Made by a program: the position numbers and the translations under genes. Positions 17,247 through 26,137 of a stretch of DNA of 64,000 nucleotides are shown one piece after another. Numbering within the stretch: the first letter of the stretch is position 1; each line of letters opens with the position of its first letter. Below the pieces are notes generated by a model. That model searched no databases, was not told the origin of the DNA, and was given only the letters and a program-made list of their open reading frames with translations. Source of the stretch: Amycolatopsis sp. GM8 (GTDB taxonomy: Bacteria; Actinomycetota; Actinomycetes; Mycobacteriales; Pseudonocardiaceae); the NCBI RefSeq assembly GCF_021653975.1, contig NZ_JAJKFK010000007.1, forward strand, positions 310,001 to 374,000, in the 5' to 3' direction.

Positions 17247-17276
17247 GGGGTGGGCGTCCTTCGGGGCGCCCACCCC
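17247..17276 (+). terminator. Strong hairpin terminator after the metallophosphatase
   Basis: GGGGTGGGCG (17247-17256) pairs perfectly with CGCCCACCCC (17267-17276) across a 10-base loop. It lies 16 bases past the phosphatase stop and before the next gene on the same strand, so it probably separates the two transcripts. Confidence 0.75.
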
Positions 17277-17309
17277 ACCGTCCATTCCAGACTTTCCGAG
17301 GATCTGCCG

Positions 17310-18278
17310 ATGCGCGCCGTTCTGCTCGTCCTGTTCGCCATTGCCGGTTTCGCCAGCACGGGAGCCGTTGCCGGCGCCCAGGACAACGTGCCGTGGACGG
17401 TGAGCACGGCCGCCAACGACTTCGGCTCCGATCGCGACAACTACACCTATACGGTGGATCCCGGCGATCACCTCGACGACGGCCTGGTGGTCACGAACAA
17501 CGGCACGACACCGCTCGACCTGGCCGTGTACAGCGCGGACGCGTTCACCACCGGCCAGGGCCAGCTCGACCTCGTCGCCAGGGACGCGAAGCCGACCGGG
17601 GTGGGTGTCTGGGTGCGCCCCGGCCAGGACCGCGTGACCGTCCAACCCGGACAGTCCGCGACCGTGCCGTTCACTGTCGCCGTGCCCGGCGATGCCGCGC
17701 CCGGTGACCATCTGGGCGGCATCGTCACTTCCGTGCTGCAGGGCGATGTGGAGCGGCGGGTCGGCATCCGGATCCAGTTGCGCGTCGGCGGTGAGCTGGC
17801 GCCGCGCCTGTCGGTCGAGGGCATGGACGTGGCCTATTCGGGCTCGCCGTTCGGCTCGGGCGACGCCACTCTCACTTACACGATCCGCAATTCCGGCAAC
17901 GCCTTGGTCGCCGCCCGTCAGTCGGCGACGGTGTCCGGCGCGTTCGGCAGCTGGCGCGTCGCCACCGACCCGATCGCCGACTCGCCCCAGCTCCTGCCGG
18001 GCGAGACGTGGCGGGTCTCGGTGCCCGCGCACGGCGTGGTGCCCGCGATGGAACTGGCCGGGACCGTGACCCTCACACCGCTGCTCACCGACGCGTCGGG
18101 CTCGATCGCACCGCTGCCCGCCGTCGCAGACACGACGCATTCCTGGGTCGTGTCATGGGTTTTGGCGCTGCTGCTCCTCGTGATACTCGCGATCGTCGTG
18201 GTTCTCGTCCTCCGCCGCAGGCGAGCGAAGCGGACCGGAGAGGCAGCTGCGCGAGATGCCGTGAGTGTTCCCTCCTGA
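17310..18278 (+). CDS. Membrane-anchored DUF916/WxL-interacting-like surface protein
   Basis: This 322-residue protein has a signal peptide (LLVLFAIAGFASTGAVAGA) and beta-sandwich domains. Motifs include NYTYTVDPGDHLDDGLVVTN, WVRPGQDRVTVQPGQSATV and APGDHLGGIVTSVLQGD. A C-terminal membrane helix (VLALLLLVILAIVVVLVL) is followed by a basic cytoplasmic tail. This matches the DUF916/DUF3324-like layout found in cell-surface proteins. GAGGA precedes the ATG at 17310. Its partner and ligand are unknown. It lies after the phosphatase terminator and converges on the esterase gene. Confidence 0.8.
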   Translation: MRAVLLVLFAIAGFASTGAVAGAQDNVPWTVSTAANDFGSDRDNYTYTVDPGDHLDDGLVVTNNGTTPLDLAVYSADAFTTGQGQLDLVARDAKPTGVGVWVRPGQDRVTVQPGQSATVPFTVAVPGDAAPGDHLGGIVTSVLQGDVERRVGIRIQLRVGGELAPRLSVEGMDVAYSGSPFGSGDATLTYTIRNSGNALVAARQSATVSGAFGSWRVATDPIADSPQLLPGETWRVSVPAHGVVPAMELAGTVTLTPLLTDASGSIAPLPAVADTTHSWVVSWVLALLLLVILAIVVVLVLRRRRAKRTGEAAARDAVSVPS

Positions 18279-18290
18279 GCACCCTCCCGG

Positions 18291-19190
18291 TCAGGGGCGG
18301 ACGCGCTGGCGCAGGAAGAGCGCGGCCCGGTCGAGCGCCTCGCCGGCCTCGTCGAGTACGCCGACGAAGGACTGGAACACGTGCGGCACCTTCGCGGTGA
18401 TGTCGAGGACGACGTCGACCTCCGCGTCCGACGCGCGCACAGCGAGCCGGCGGGCGTCGTCCAGGAGCATCTCGTTCGTACCTACCTGCACCAGCATGGG
18501 CGGCAGGCCGGTGAGGTCTGCGGTCACCGCCGGGCTGAGCAGTGGGTCCCGGCGGTCTTGATCGACGATGTAGAAGCCGCTCATGCGGTCGAGGGACGCG
18601 CGGTCGAGCAAGGGATCGGCGTCCGCCTTGGTCGTCATGCTCTCGCCGGTTCGCGTCGCGTCCACGCCCGGCGAGAACGCGACGATCGCCGCCGGCATCG
18701 GGAGCCCCGCGTCGCGCGCCGCGAGCGCGCCCGCGATCGTCAGCCCGCCGCCGGCGGAGTCCCCGGCAAAGGCGATGGACTCGGGTGGGTGCCCCTGATC
18801 GAGGAGCTCCCGGTAGGCCGCGACCACATCCTCGACGTCGGCCGGGAACGGGTGTTCCGGCGCCAGCCGGTAGTCCAGGGAGATGCCGGGAATCCCGGCT
18901 CTGACCACCAGGCCCGCGGTGACGCCGAGCGCCGTGCGGGGTGAGCCGACCACATGCGACCCGCCGTGAAGGTAGAGCAGGGTTCCAGAACCGGCCGCGG
19001 CGGCGGGGTCGATCCGCAGTGCGGGGCGTCCGCCCAGCGACGTCTCCCGCACGCGGATGCCGTCGGGTACGGGCAGCGCGGTCATCATCTTCGCGAAGTT
19101 GTCCCGTAGCTCGCCGACGGACTGTTCCGACTCCGCACCGGTGCCGCGCAGCTGCGCGTCAAGGCGTTCACGCTGGACGGTCGACATCAT
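18291..19190 (-). CDS. Alpha/beta hydrolase, hormone-sensitive-lipase (HSL) type esterase
   Basis: This 299-residue cytoplasmic esterase has the HSL oxyanion motif YLHGGSHVVGS. The nucleophile elbow is FAGDSAGGGL, the catalytic Asp lies in the NEMLLDDA region and His is in AKVPHVF. LDYRLAPEHPFPADVED is typical of the family. GGAAGGA lies just before tandem ATG codons at 19190 and 19187. It is divergent from the MarR gene with a 42-base gap that contains a near-palindromic operator, so MarR probably represses it. The ester substrate is unknown. Confidence 0.9.
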   Translation of the reverse strand: MMSTVQRERLDAQLRGTGAESEQSVGELRDNFAKMMTALPVPDGIRVRETSLGGRPALRIDPAAAAGSGTLLYLHGGSHVVGSPRTALGVTAGLVVRAGIPGISLDYRLAPEHPFPADVEDVVAAYRELLDQGHPPESIAFAGDSAGGGLTIAGALAARDAGLPMPAAIVAFSPGVDATRTGESMTTKADADPLLDRASLDRMSGFYIVDQDRRDPLLSPAVTADLTGLPPMLVQVGTNEMLLDDARRLAVRASDAEVDVVLDITAKVPHVFQSFVGVLDEAGEALDRAALFLRQRVRP

Positions 19191-19223
19191 CTTTCCTTCC
19201 GTTCCCGGGTTGCTGCGATTACA

Positions 19224-19243
19224 GTATATGCCGTGGCAGATAC
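19224..19243. promoter_or_regulatory. MarR-type operator between esterase and MarR genes
   Basis: GTATATGCC and GGCAGATAC form an inverted repeat (8 of 9 pairs) around GT. It covers the GTG at 19233 and the promoter zone of both divergent genes. MarR proteins bind palindromes of about this size. Its overlap with the GTG hints that the ATG at 19248 may be the true MarR start. Confidence 0.55.
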
Positions 19244-19709
19244 TTCGATGGAAGGTCCTGTTGCCTTCGACACGGTCTTCACCGACCTCGTCCGCGTGGA
19301 GACGCGGCTCTACAACGCGGTCGCCGAGCGCGTGAAGGCGGAGGCCGGCGTCGGAGCCGGGCACTTCGAACTGCTGCGCTACGTTCGCGACCACCCGGAC
19401 ACCCGCGTCGCGGACCTCGCCTCCGCCTTCGCGATCGGCGTCGGAACAACCAGTAAGATCGTTGACCGCCTGGAGAAGCAGGGCTGGATGCGGCGCCACC
19501 CGAATCCGGCGAACCGGCGCTCGTCCCTGCTCGCGCTGACCCGCACGGGCCAGTCGGTCCTGTCCCGGGCAGAACCCGCCTGGCAGGCAGCGATCCAGGA
19601 AATTCTCGGCGGCGCCGTCACCACTGATGAGCTGGCGGCCCTCGCCCAGACCCTCGACACCCTGCGCTCAGACCTCGAAGGACGCCGCCTGGGGCTCCCG
19701 GCCGGATAA
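19233..19709 (+). CDS. MarR-family transcriptional regulator
   Basis: This protein has up to 158 residues and a winged helix: DTRVADLASAFAIGVGTTSK is the helix-turn-helix and WMRRHPNPANRRSSLLALT the wing. Flanking dimerisation helices are typical of MarR. The GTG at 19233 lies inside the putative operator; the in-frame ATG at 19248 gives 153 residues and begins MEGPVAFD. It is divergent from the HSL-type esterase gene, its most likely target. The effector is unknown. Confidence 0.88.
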   Translation: MADTSMEGPVAFDTVFTDLVRVETRLYNAVAERVKAEAGVGAGHFELLRYVRDHPDTRVADLASAFAIGVGTTSKIVDRLEKQGWMRRHPNPANRRSSLLALTRTGQSVLSRAEPAWQAAIQEILGGAVTTDELAALAQTLDTLRSDLEGRRLGLPAG

Positions 19710-19750
19710 GCTGCGTACATTGGGCGCTACACCAACGATTTGGGGGCCCG

Positions 19751-20695
19751 ATGGCACAGCAGCAGCCCGCCGCACTGGATCCGGCGACCGCATTGGAACA
19801 GACGGCGTGGGCACTGGCCGCGCTGATCGCCACCCAGACCGAAGCGGCCAGGACACCCCTGTCCGATGTGCTCAATTCCGCGCCCGAACGGACCGCCGTG
19901 CTGGAAGCCGCGGGACTGCTCCAGCGTGACGGCGACGACCTCGTGCCCCATCCGGCACTCGTCGCGTTTTCGGGGCCACAAGCCGAAAACTCCGCCGCGG
20001 CGAAGCTCAGTTCACTGCGGCAGGCCGTCGCGGCCGCGGCCGGGGAGGCCGGTGTGGCGGACGGGTGGTCCGGTCACAGCGACGAGGTCGTGCTGAACCA
20101 GGGCCGCGCGTCGGCGGGCACCGGCGCCGCGCTGGCCACCCGGATCGTGCCCGAGCTGGCCGGATTGACCGACCGCCTGGCCGTTCCCGGCAGCCGGATC
20201 CTCGACGTCGGCACCGGCGTCGGCGCGCTCGCCGTGGCACTCGCCCGGAACCTGCCGCAGGTCGAAGTGACCGGAATCGACGTCCTCGAGCACGTGCTCG
20301 ACCTCGCTCGCCGGGAGATCGCCGCCGCTTCCGACGTGGCGTCCCGGGTGTCCGTGCGGCTGCAGGATGTCGCGGACCTGGACGAGCGCGGCACGTACGA
20401 ACTGGTCTGGCTGCCCGCGCCGTTCCTGTCCGAGACGAGCCTGACCAAGGCCCTGCCCCGTGTGGTGGACGCCCTCGTGCCCGGCGGTTGGCTGGTCATC
20501 GGCACCAACGCCACATCGGCCGACCCGCTGCAGATCGCCGTCAGCCGGTGGACGGCCCTGCGCAACGGCGGCAACACCTTCGACACCGACCGGATGGCGG
20601 CCACACTCACCTCCGCCGGCCTGTCCGACGTCCAGCGTTTCCCCACCGTCCCCGGCGGACCGATCCTGGTCGCGGCGCGGCATCAAGGCAGCTGA
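19751..20695 (+). CDS. SAM-dependent methyltransferase (class I)
   Basis: This 314-residue protein has a helical N-terminal domain (residues about 1-80) and a Rossmann SAM-binding domain. Motif I is RILDVGTGVGALAVALARN and motif II is VEVTGIDVLEH. Post-I signatures are ELVWLPAPFLSE and LVPGGWLVIGTN. The N-terminal winged-helix-like region recalls O-methyltransferases of secondary metabolism, but no partner genes are seen. GGGGG precedes the ATG. It converges on the graspetide cluster, and whether it modifies the peptide is unknown. Confidence 0.85.
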   Translation: MAQQQPAALDPATALEQTAWALAALIATQTEAARTPLSDVLNSAPERTAVLEAAGLLQRDGDDLVPHPALVAFSGPQAENSAAAKLSSLRQAVAAAAGEAGVADGWSGHSDEVVLNQGRASAGTGAALATRIVPELAGLTDRLAVPGSRILDVGTGVGALAVALARNLPQVEVTGIDVLEHVLDLARREIAAASDVASRVSVRLQDVADLDERGTYELVWLPAPFLSETSLTKALPRVVDALVPGGWLVIGTNATSADPLQIAVSRWTALRNGGNTFDTDRMAATLTSAGLSDVQRFPTVPGGPILVAARHQGS

Positions 20696-20713
20696 AGCAC
20701 TCTCGACGCGCTG

Positions 20714-21862
20714 TCAGCCCCTACCGGTCGGGAGCTTCCATCGATACTGGCCGCCGGGCTCGTCAATCCAAACCCACTGGTCCCCATCGGGCCCGACGGT
20801 AAGGCCCAGTCGGTCCCAGGCGGGTCGGCCAGCCTCGACCCAGCGCGCATGGGCACGTTCGACCGGTTCCCACAGTGCCACCTCGCCCCTCTCAGCCACC
20901 CTGCGGTCGGTGAAACTGGCTCGGGCCCACGAACCGTCAGGAGCAGTCAGCGTGGCGGTGGTGGGTTGGCGAGTCTCCGGGTCGAGCAATGTGCCGAACA
21001 CGATGCCACGGGGAAGGCCCGAGAGTTGGGCGAGGAACCAGACGACGGGCTGACTCCACGGCGGGACTGGTGCCTCGGTGGAACGGAACCGTTCAGGCTC
21101 GACGTCGCTACCGGTGAGGGGTATCGGGTCGTCGCGGTGATGCCGCATAGCCATGAACGACGCCTGCCGAGCCACGAATCGGCCCTCCAACCCGCCGCCG
21201 CTGGCGGTGTGGAGGTGGACGAGGTTCCCAGCGCTGATGGCCAGCTTGAGATCGGCGAGAAGACCGCCACCACGGGTGAGTTGTTTCACCCAGGCGTCCG
21301 GGATGACGGGAACCGAGCAGGTCGCGATGATCCGATCGTAGGGCGCGTGTTCAGGCAGCCCCTGCTCCCCGTCAACGGCGGCAAGCGCCGGCCGGTAACC
21401 CACTCTGGCCAGGCGCTCCCGGGCGAGTTCGACGAGTCCGGCATCAACATCGACGGAGAACACCCGGCCGTCGCCGAGCCGGTGCGACAGCAAGCCAGCG
21501 TTGTATCCGGTGCCCGTGCCGATCTCCAGGACACGGTGACCGTCGCGAATGTCGAGGGTTTCCAGCATCCGCACCATGAGCTCTGGATTCGTACTCGACG
21601 ACACTGGTTCCCGATAGCCGCCACGGTCTTCCAAGACAGTGACCAGAGTTTGCGGCGCGTAGACGCGGTCCAATTTCCCGCTGGTCTCCCACCCGACCCA
21701 CGCCCCAGTGCCGTCCTGCTCATAGACGCAGGGCACGAACACGTGCCGCGGAACCTCGGCAACCGCCGCATGCCATCGGGGTGAGCGGATGTCGCCGTGG
21801 TCTCGCAGCAGATCGGCAAGACCACGGGCACGGCTGGTCCAGTCCAGATCGGTGGCAGTCAC
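20714..21862 (-). CDS. tgmC: PIMT-like O-methyltransferase of the graspetide cluster
   Basis: This 382-residue protein is a protein-L-isoaspartate methyltransferase homologue with a C-terminal extension of about 150 residues. PIMT features are AAVAEVPRHVFVP near residue 32, SSSTNPELMVRMLE, and SAM motif I VLEIGTGTGYNAGLLSHRLG. This layout matches methyltransferases of ATP-grasp peptide maturation systems (TIGR04188-type). In fuscimiditide and amycolimiditide biosynthesis the homologue methylates an Asp of the cyclised peptide, leading to aspartimide. Its start overlaps the tgmB stop by four bases (ATGA), so the genes are coupled. Confidence 0.9.
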   Translation of the reverse strand: MTATDLDWTSRARGLADLLRDHGDIRSPRWHAAVAEVPRHVFVPCVYEQDGTGAWVGWETSGKLDRVYAPQTLVTVLEDRGGYREPVSSSTNPELMVRMLETLDIRDGHRVLEIGTGTGYNAGLLSHRLGDGRVFSVDVDAGLVELARERLARVGYRPALAAVDGEQGLPEHAPYDRIIATCSVPVIPDAWVKQLTRGGGLLADLKLAISAGNLVHLHTASGGGLEGRFVARQASFMAMRHHRDDPIPLTGSDVEPERFRSTEAPVPPWSQPVVWFLAQLSGLPRGIVFGTLLDPETRQPTTATLTAPDGSWARASFTDRRVAERGEVALWEPVERAHARWVEAGRPAWDRLGLTVGPDGDQWVWIDEPGGQYRWKLPTGRG

Positions 21863-22812
21863 TGAATGCCTTTCATCAGGAGGTCGGCCAGCTGATCGGT
21901 GAGCGGGGCACCGGTCGCGTCCTCGATCCAGCCGTACTGCCCGCCAGCGTTGACCTCCAAGAACGTCCAGGAGTCATCGGGGCCGATGACGAAATCGAGT
22001 GCGCCATAGACCAGGCTCATCTCTGCCATCAGCCGGCGCACACCTTCGAGTACCTCGGCCGGTGGTTCTACCAGTTCATACGTGAGCCGGTCGTAGTCGG
22101 TGCGCCAGTCGATGTAGGCGGCTGAGCTACCCGCGTGGATGGCCGCAGTCGTGACATCGCCACCGATGACAATCATGCGTGCCTCGTGTTTCTTGGGGGC
22201 CCACCGCTGAAACTGGTGCGCCGTGTGCTCGATACCGCGCAGGTCGGCGAGATCGGCGTCGTCCAGGAGATGCGTGTACGCGAACTTCCGCACACCTCCC
22301 TCCACGATCGAGACTGCGCCCAACATCTTCGTCACCGACCTGCCCTCGGACGCGAAGTCACGCATCGCCCAGGGATCATTCGTGATCAGAGTGGCTGGCA
22401 CGTTCAGGCCACAACGCGCGGCCGCAACAAGCTGCGCCGGCTTGTAGGCGGAGTCAGCCAGCCTGGCCGGATGGTTGACCCACAGCACGGGAAGAGACAT
22501 CAACACCCCACCCAGCCCGTACTTGGCCTCAACCTTCGCGTGCTCACGCTCGACCGTGTTCAGGCCGTCAGGGAAGCGGTATGCCTTCGGCGAGCGATAC
22601 CAGACCGACTGGATCTCCTCAAGATCGAATGTCCGATGTTCGGTACGCAAGTGACCGGTCCAGCGGCCCCCACACAGCCGAGCGGACAGGCTCAGCTCCG
22701 TGGGAAACCACTCGGTACTCAGCCGGTGCACGTCGACTCCGCGGCTTTCGAGTGCCGGCACCATCGCGTCAGCGCTCGAGTCCCGTTCTTCAGCCAAGAT
22801 GAGTACCGACAT
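21859..22812 (-). CDS. tgmB: ATP-grasp peptide maturase (graspetide ligase)
   Basis: This 317-residue ATP-grasp enzyme of the MvdD/TgmB group uses ATP to activate Asp or Glu side chains of a ribosomal peptide and joins them to Ser/Thr (ester) or Lys (amide) side chains. It begins MSVLILAEERDSSADAM and has IQSVWYRSPKAYRFP, KMLGAVSIVEGGV, and the metal site DFVIGPDDSWTFLEVNAGGQ followed by YGWIE. The ATG at 22812 starts five bases after the tgmA stop codon, which shows operon structure. The presence of precursor and methyltransferase genes beside it makes the function secure. Confidence 0.93.
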   Translation of the reverse strand: MSVLILAEERDSSADAMVPALESRGVDVHRLSTEWFPTELSLSARLCGGRWTGHLRTEHRTFDLEEIQSVWYRSPKAYRFPDGLNTVEREHAKVEAKYGLGGVLMSLPVLWVNHPARLADSAYKPAQLVAAARCGLNVPATLITNDPWAMRDFASEGRSVTKMLGAVSIVEGGVRKFAYTHLLDDADLADLRGIEHTAHQFQRWAPKKHEARMIVIGGDVTTAAIHAGSSAAYIDWRTDYDRLTYELVEPPAEVLEGVRRLMAEMSLVYGALDFVIGPDDSWTFLEVNAGGQYGWIEDATGAPLTDQLADLLMKGIQ

Positions 22813-22817
22813 ATCGA

Positions 22818-23141
22818 TCAGTCGTTGACGTAGTCCTCGGACGGATCCCCGTCGGAACCGTCCGTGCTGCCCGTGGTCGGCGCGGTCGGCGGCCCCATCT
22901 CGATCAGCGGACGGCCCTCCTCGTCGACCTGCACCTGCCGGCCATGGTCGTAGGTGCCGGCCTGCTGGGGCTTGCCGTGGAAAGTGACCGGGGCCATCCT
23001 GCGCAGGCCCCATGGACGAATCCCCGTCCTTGAGGGCCGCTCCTCCGCCACAGTGGGAAGGGAGCCGCGCGACAGCGGGAACTGCGCACTGTCCGAAACC
23101 AGCGGATCGCCGGCGAACCGGTCGGATTCGACGGTCGTCAT
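22818..23141 (-). CDS. tgmA: Graspetide precursor peptide
   Basis: This 107-residue precursor belongs to the ATP-grasp-target RiPP (TgmA) family. The leader carries the family signature RPWGLRRMAPVTFHG (residues 42-56) and YDHGRQVQVDEEGRPL (64-79), which guide the ligase. The probable core is residues 84-107. It holds hydroxyl donors Thr86, Thr89, Thr90, Ser92 and Thr93, an Asp94-Gly95 turn, then acceptors Asp97, Asp99, Glu102, Asp103 and Asp107. This arrangement, donors then DG then acidic residues, matches hairpin-type aspartimide graspetides. AAAGGAAA precedes the ATG. The exact cross-links cannot be read from sequence. Confidence 0.92.
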   Translation of the reverse strand: MTTVESDRFAGDPLVSDSAQFPLSRGSLPTVAEERPSRTGIRPWGLRRMAPVTFHGKPQQAGTYDHGRQVQVDEEGRPLIEMGPPTAPTTGSTDGSDGDPSEDYVND

Positions 23142-23261
23142 CAGACGATTTCCTTTCTCGCGGATTCAAGGTCAACGTGCTGCAGGGAAGCGGCCGCCTG
23201 GTTGGCTCCTCAACGACGTCACCTCTCGCTTTGCAGTGGTGACGCTACGTGTGGCCCGTGG

Positions 23262-24509
23262 CTAGTCGTTCACAATCTGTGAACCCACGGCGAGCCGACG
23301 TTTCAGGCTGTCGAGTTCCCACGCGCGACGCTTGACACGCGTATCAAGTTCGGCGACAAGCTCACGGGCAACCGGGTCGTGGCGGATGCGTTGAGGCGCG
23401 ATCCGATCGGCAACGTCGAGGTGACGCACCGCGTCCCCATCACGTGTGCCGTCCGCCTGCGCATAAGCGCGAGCAAGGTCAAAATGCAACGCGGCCCGCC
23501 GATCGGCTGTGGTCAAGGCCGCGTCGAAGCCGGAGATGGCAGTGATCTGCTCGGCACGGACAGGACCCTCGCCAAGCTCCACCGCGATCGACAGTGACCA
23601 GGCGCGAACGTTCGCCGGTCCGAAGGTGAACTGCAGCGCGTTTCGTTCCCCCGTGTGCTCGGCGATCTCCGCAGCCATCGCCAGATGATCGGCTGCCAAG
23701 TCGGCGTTGTGATCCTTCGCGGCCATCTGCGCCGAGGACAGGTGCAGCATGCCCGCAGCTTCAGCGGGTGCCGTGTCGTCCGCGTTCGGGTCAGCATGCT
23801 CAACGGTGGCGAGTGCCTCGGCAGCTACCCGTTGGGCGCGGTGACGGGCACCCATCCGGCTGAGGGCTGTTGTCACAGTCATCGCGGCGAAAGCAGGCAG
23901 TGCCAGGCCGTCAAGGCGCTGTGCGGCTTCCTGCCCACGCTTCGCGGCGAGGACGGCGAGGTCGTAGTTGCCCAAGGTGCGGGCATTACCGGCAGCGACA
24001 AAGCACGCCTCGACGAGCGCGATGAGGGCCGATCGGCGGGTGTCGCCATCGCCGGCCACGGCATGAATATGCAGTTCGGTGAGCAGTGCCCCGAGGTCGC
24101 GTCCGGCGAGCGAATAGCGAGAGTTCGCCGAGTACTCGTTCGCCTTGCGTGCCAGGTTCGCCAGGTCATCGACCGATCGGGCGGGCTGGTCGGGAACGTC
24201 ATCCAAGGTGGCGTCGAACAGGGCAACCGAGATCGGTGGCAGCGTGGACAGGGCTTCAGCACTGACCTGGTCGCCGGGTAGATAGGGCTGGCCGGTGAGA
24301 TCGACGATGGAGCAGCCGAGCGCGTTGGCAAGGTCTTCGAGTAGTCCGCGGCGTTCGAATCGGCGTTCGCCGTTCTCCAGCATTGACAGGTATGACTTCG
24401 AAATGCCGGCCAGTCCTGCCGCGGTGTCGAGGCTCATGCCGCGTCGACGGCGGATGATGCGGACGCGCTGCCCGATTTCGGCAGGCTCCAGCTGAGGCTG
24501 GTTGTGCAC
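23262..24509 (-). CDS. XRE-family regulator with TPR-like C-terminus, graspetide-cluster associated
   Basis: This 415-residue protein has an N-terminal XRE helix-turn-helix (IGQRVRIIRRRRGMSLDTAA, then GISKSYLSMLENGERRFERR). A long helical domain follows, with alanine-rich repeated helices like TPR units (DLAVLAAKRGQEAAQRL, LALPAFAAMTVTTALSRMG). This class commonly sits beside tgm clusters in actinomycetes and probably controls them. The GTG at 24509 has GGAAGG seven bases upstream and is preferred to the GTG at 24524. A gap of about 120 bases separates it from tgmA on the same strand. The peptide or other ligand of the TPR-like domain is unknown. Confidence 0.85.
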   Translation of the reverse strand: MHNQPQLEPAEIGQRVRIIRRRRGMSLDTAAGLAGISKSYLSMLENGERRFERRGLLEDLANALGCSIVDLTGQPYLPGDQVSAEALSTLPPISVALFDATLDDVPDQPARSVDDLANLARKANEYSANSRYSLAGRDLGALLTELHIHAVAGDGDTRRSALIALVEACFVAAGNARTLGNYDLAVLAAKRGQEAAQRLDGLALPAFAAMTVTTALSRMGARHRAQRVAAEALATVEHADPNADDTAPAEAAGMLHLSSAQMAAKDHNADLAADHLAMAAEIAEHTGERNALQFTFGPANVRAWSLSIAVELGEGPVRAEQITAISGFDAALTTADRRAALHFDLARAYAQADGTRDGDAVRHLDVADRIAPQRIRHDPVARELVAELDTRVKRRAWELDSLKRRLAVGSQIVND

Positions 24510-24715
24510 GGTGCGACCTTCCACTCTCGGCGAAGAGGGATACCGTCAGCGTAGTGCAGTTGACACGGCGACCAGTCGGTCTGGTGATCAAGCTGCGCTG
24601 GCTAGCTCGGTGGAATGCGACCCGCACGACAGCCCTCGTGTCAAGACCAGACCCCACCGTTTTCCAGGATCGAGTAGCTAAGCTGGGCCGGTCAGCCTAG
24701 CCATCTGGAGGACTG

Positions 24716-26137
24716 GTGCGGACGTTGCAGGCCGAGGAACCACGGACGGCCGGGGACTACCAGCTGATCGGCCACCTCGGCCGCGGGGCGATGGGCACGG
24801 TGTATCTGGGCCGGTCCAGAGGCGGCAGGCTGGTGGCGGTCAAGGTGATTCGCGGCGATCTGGCCGAGGATCCCGGCTTTCGCGAACGGTTCCGCCGCGA
24901 GGTGGACCTCGCCCGGCGCGTGGGCGGGTTCTGGACGGCCGCGGTGGTGGACGCCGACGCGGACGCGACGCCGCCCTGGCTGGCCACCGAGTACGTGCCC
25001 GGACCGACATTGCGCGAGGCCGTCGTCGCGCACGGGCCGCTGCCCGAACCCGCTGTGTGCCGACTGGCGGCGGGTCTGGCCGAGGCGCTCGCCGCGGTGC
25101 GGGCGGCGGGTCTGGTGCACCGGGATCTCAAGCCCGGCAACGTGTTGCTCGCCGCCGACGGGCCGCGGGTGATCGACTTCGGCATCGCGCGGGCCGCCGA
25201 GGGCACCGCACTGACCGCCACCGGAATGCTCATGGGAACCCCGGGTTTCCTGTCCCCCGAACAAATCTCCGGGGCGCCCGTCAGCCCGGCCGCGGACGTG
25301 TTCGCGCTCGGCGCCGTGCTGACCTACGCCGCCACCGGCCACGGCCCGTTCGGCGAGGGCGACACCGGCGCCCTGCTCTACCGCGCGCTGCACAACGAAC
25401 CGGACCTGGCCGACCTGCCGGAGAGCCTGCGCGAATTGGTGGCCGCCTGCCTGCGCCGCGACCCGGCGGACCGGCCCACACCCGCTCAACTGCTCGAACG
25501 CCTCGGCGGACGGCCATCGGCCAGCGACTGGCTGCCCGAAGCGGTGCGCACACTGGTCGAACAGCGCCAGGCGCCCACCCACCAGTACACCCAGTTGGCC
25601 GATCTCTATTCGCCGCCGGTCGAACGGGCGGCGGGCGCCCGCTTCCACACATCCCGGACGGCCGCGCTGGCCTGGGGTGGCGCGTGCCTGCTCGGCGCGG
25701 CCGTGGCGGGCCGGATCTCCGACCCGGCGGCCGGAGCGTGGGGACTGATCCGGCTGGCCGCGTTCGTCCTGCTGGTGATGCTCGTGGTGAACGGCGTCCG
25801 GCTGCTGATCCGGGCCGGCCGCCAGCAGGTGTCACTGGACATCGGCACGCGCGCGCTGGGCGTACGGCGCGGCGACCGGTTCCACGAACTGCCGTGGTCC
25901 GACGTGGCCCGGGTGCGGATCGTGGACGAGCGGACGCGGCCGTGGCTGGTGGTCTGGCTCGCCGACGGACGGCCGGTGCCGGAACCGATGGGCGGCTCGG
26001 TGTTCGAGCCCTATCACGGCGGGCTCCGGGTGTATCCGGTCGGGCACGAGCGGCCCCGGCGCCGCCGCACCCGCGAGATACAGGAACTGCACGCGGCACT
26101 GGCCTGGTACGCACCGGCCGCACACGACGCCCGCTGA
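24716..26137 (+). CDS. Membrane Ser/Thr protein kinase (Hanks type) with C-terminal PH-like domain
   Basis: This is a 473-residue kinase. Glycine loop LGRGAMGTVYLG starts at residue 21, Lys43 lies in VAVKVI, the catalytic loop is HRDLKPGN at 135-142, and DFG is at 154-156, followed by GTPGFLSPEQI. A juxtamembrane linker leads to two adjacent membrane helices (residues about 320-365). The tail contains QVSLDIGTRALGVRRGDRFH and VARVRIVDERTRPWLVVWLA, resembling a bacterial PH-like domain rather than PASTA repeats. GGAGG precedes the GTG start. Substrates are unknown. It begins about 200 bases from the divergent XRE gene. Confidence 0.88.
   Translation: MRTLQAEEPRTAGDYQLIGHLGRGAMGTVYLGRSRGGRLVAVKVIRGDLAEDPGFRERFRREVDLARRVGGFWTAAVVDADADATPPWLATEYVPGPTLREAVVAHGPLPEPAVCRLAAGLAEALAAVRAAGLVHRDLKPGNVLLAADGPRVIDFGIARAAEGTALTATGMLMGTPGFLSPEQISGAPVSPAADVFALGAVLTYAATGHGPFGEGDTGALLYRALHNEPDLADLPESLRELVAACLRRDPADRPTPAQLLERLGGRPSASDWLPEAVRTLVEQRQAPTHQYTQLADLYSPPVERAAGARFHTSRTAALAWGGACLLGAAVAGRISDPAAGAWGLIRLAAFVLLVMLVVNGVRLLIRAGRQQVSLDIGTRALGVRRGDRFHELPWSDVARVRIVDERTRPWLVVWLADGRPVPEPMGGSVFEPYHGGLRVYPVGHERPRRRRTREIQELHAALAWYAPAAHDAR

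Noticed and set aside
24559..24588. TTGACA with a possible -10 near 24583 upstream of the kinase
   Set aside because: The -10 (GGTGAT) is poor and the site is about 130 bases from the GTG start; not strong enough to call a promoter.
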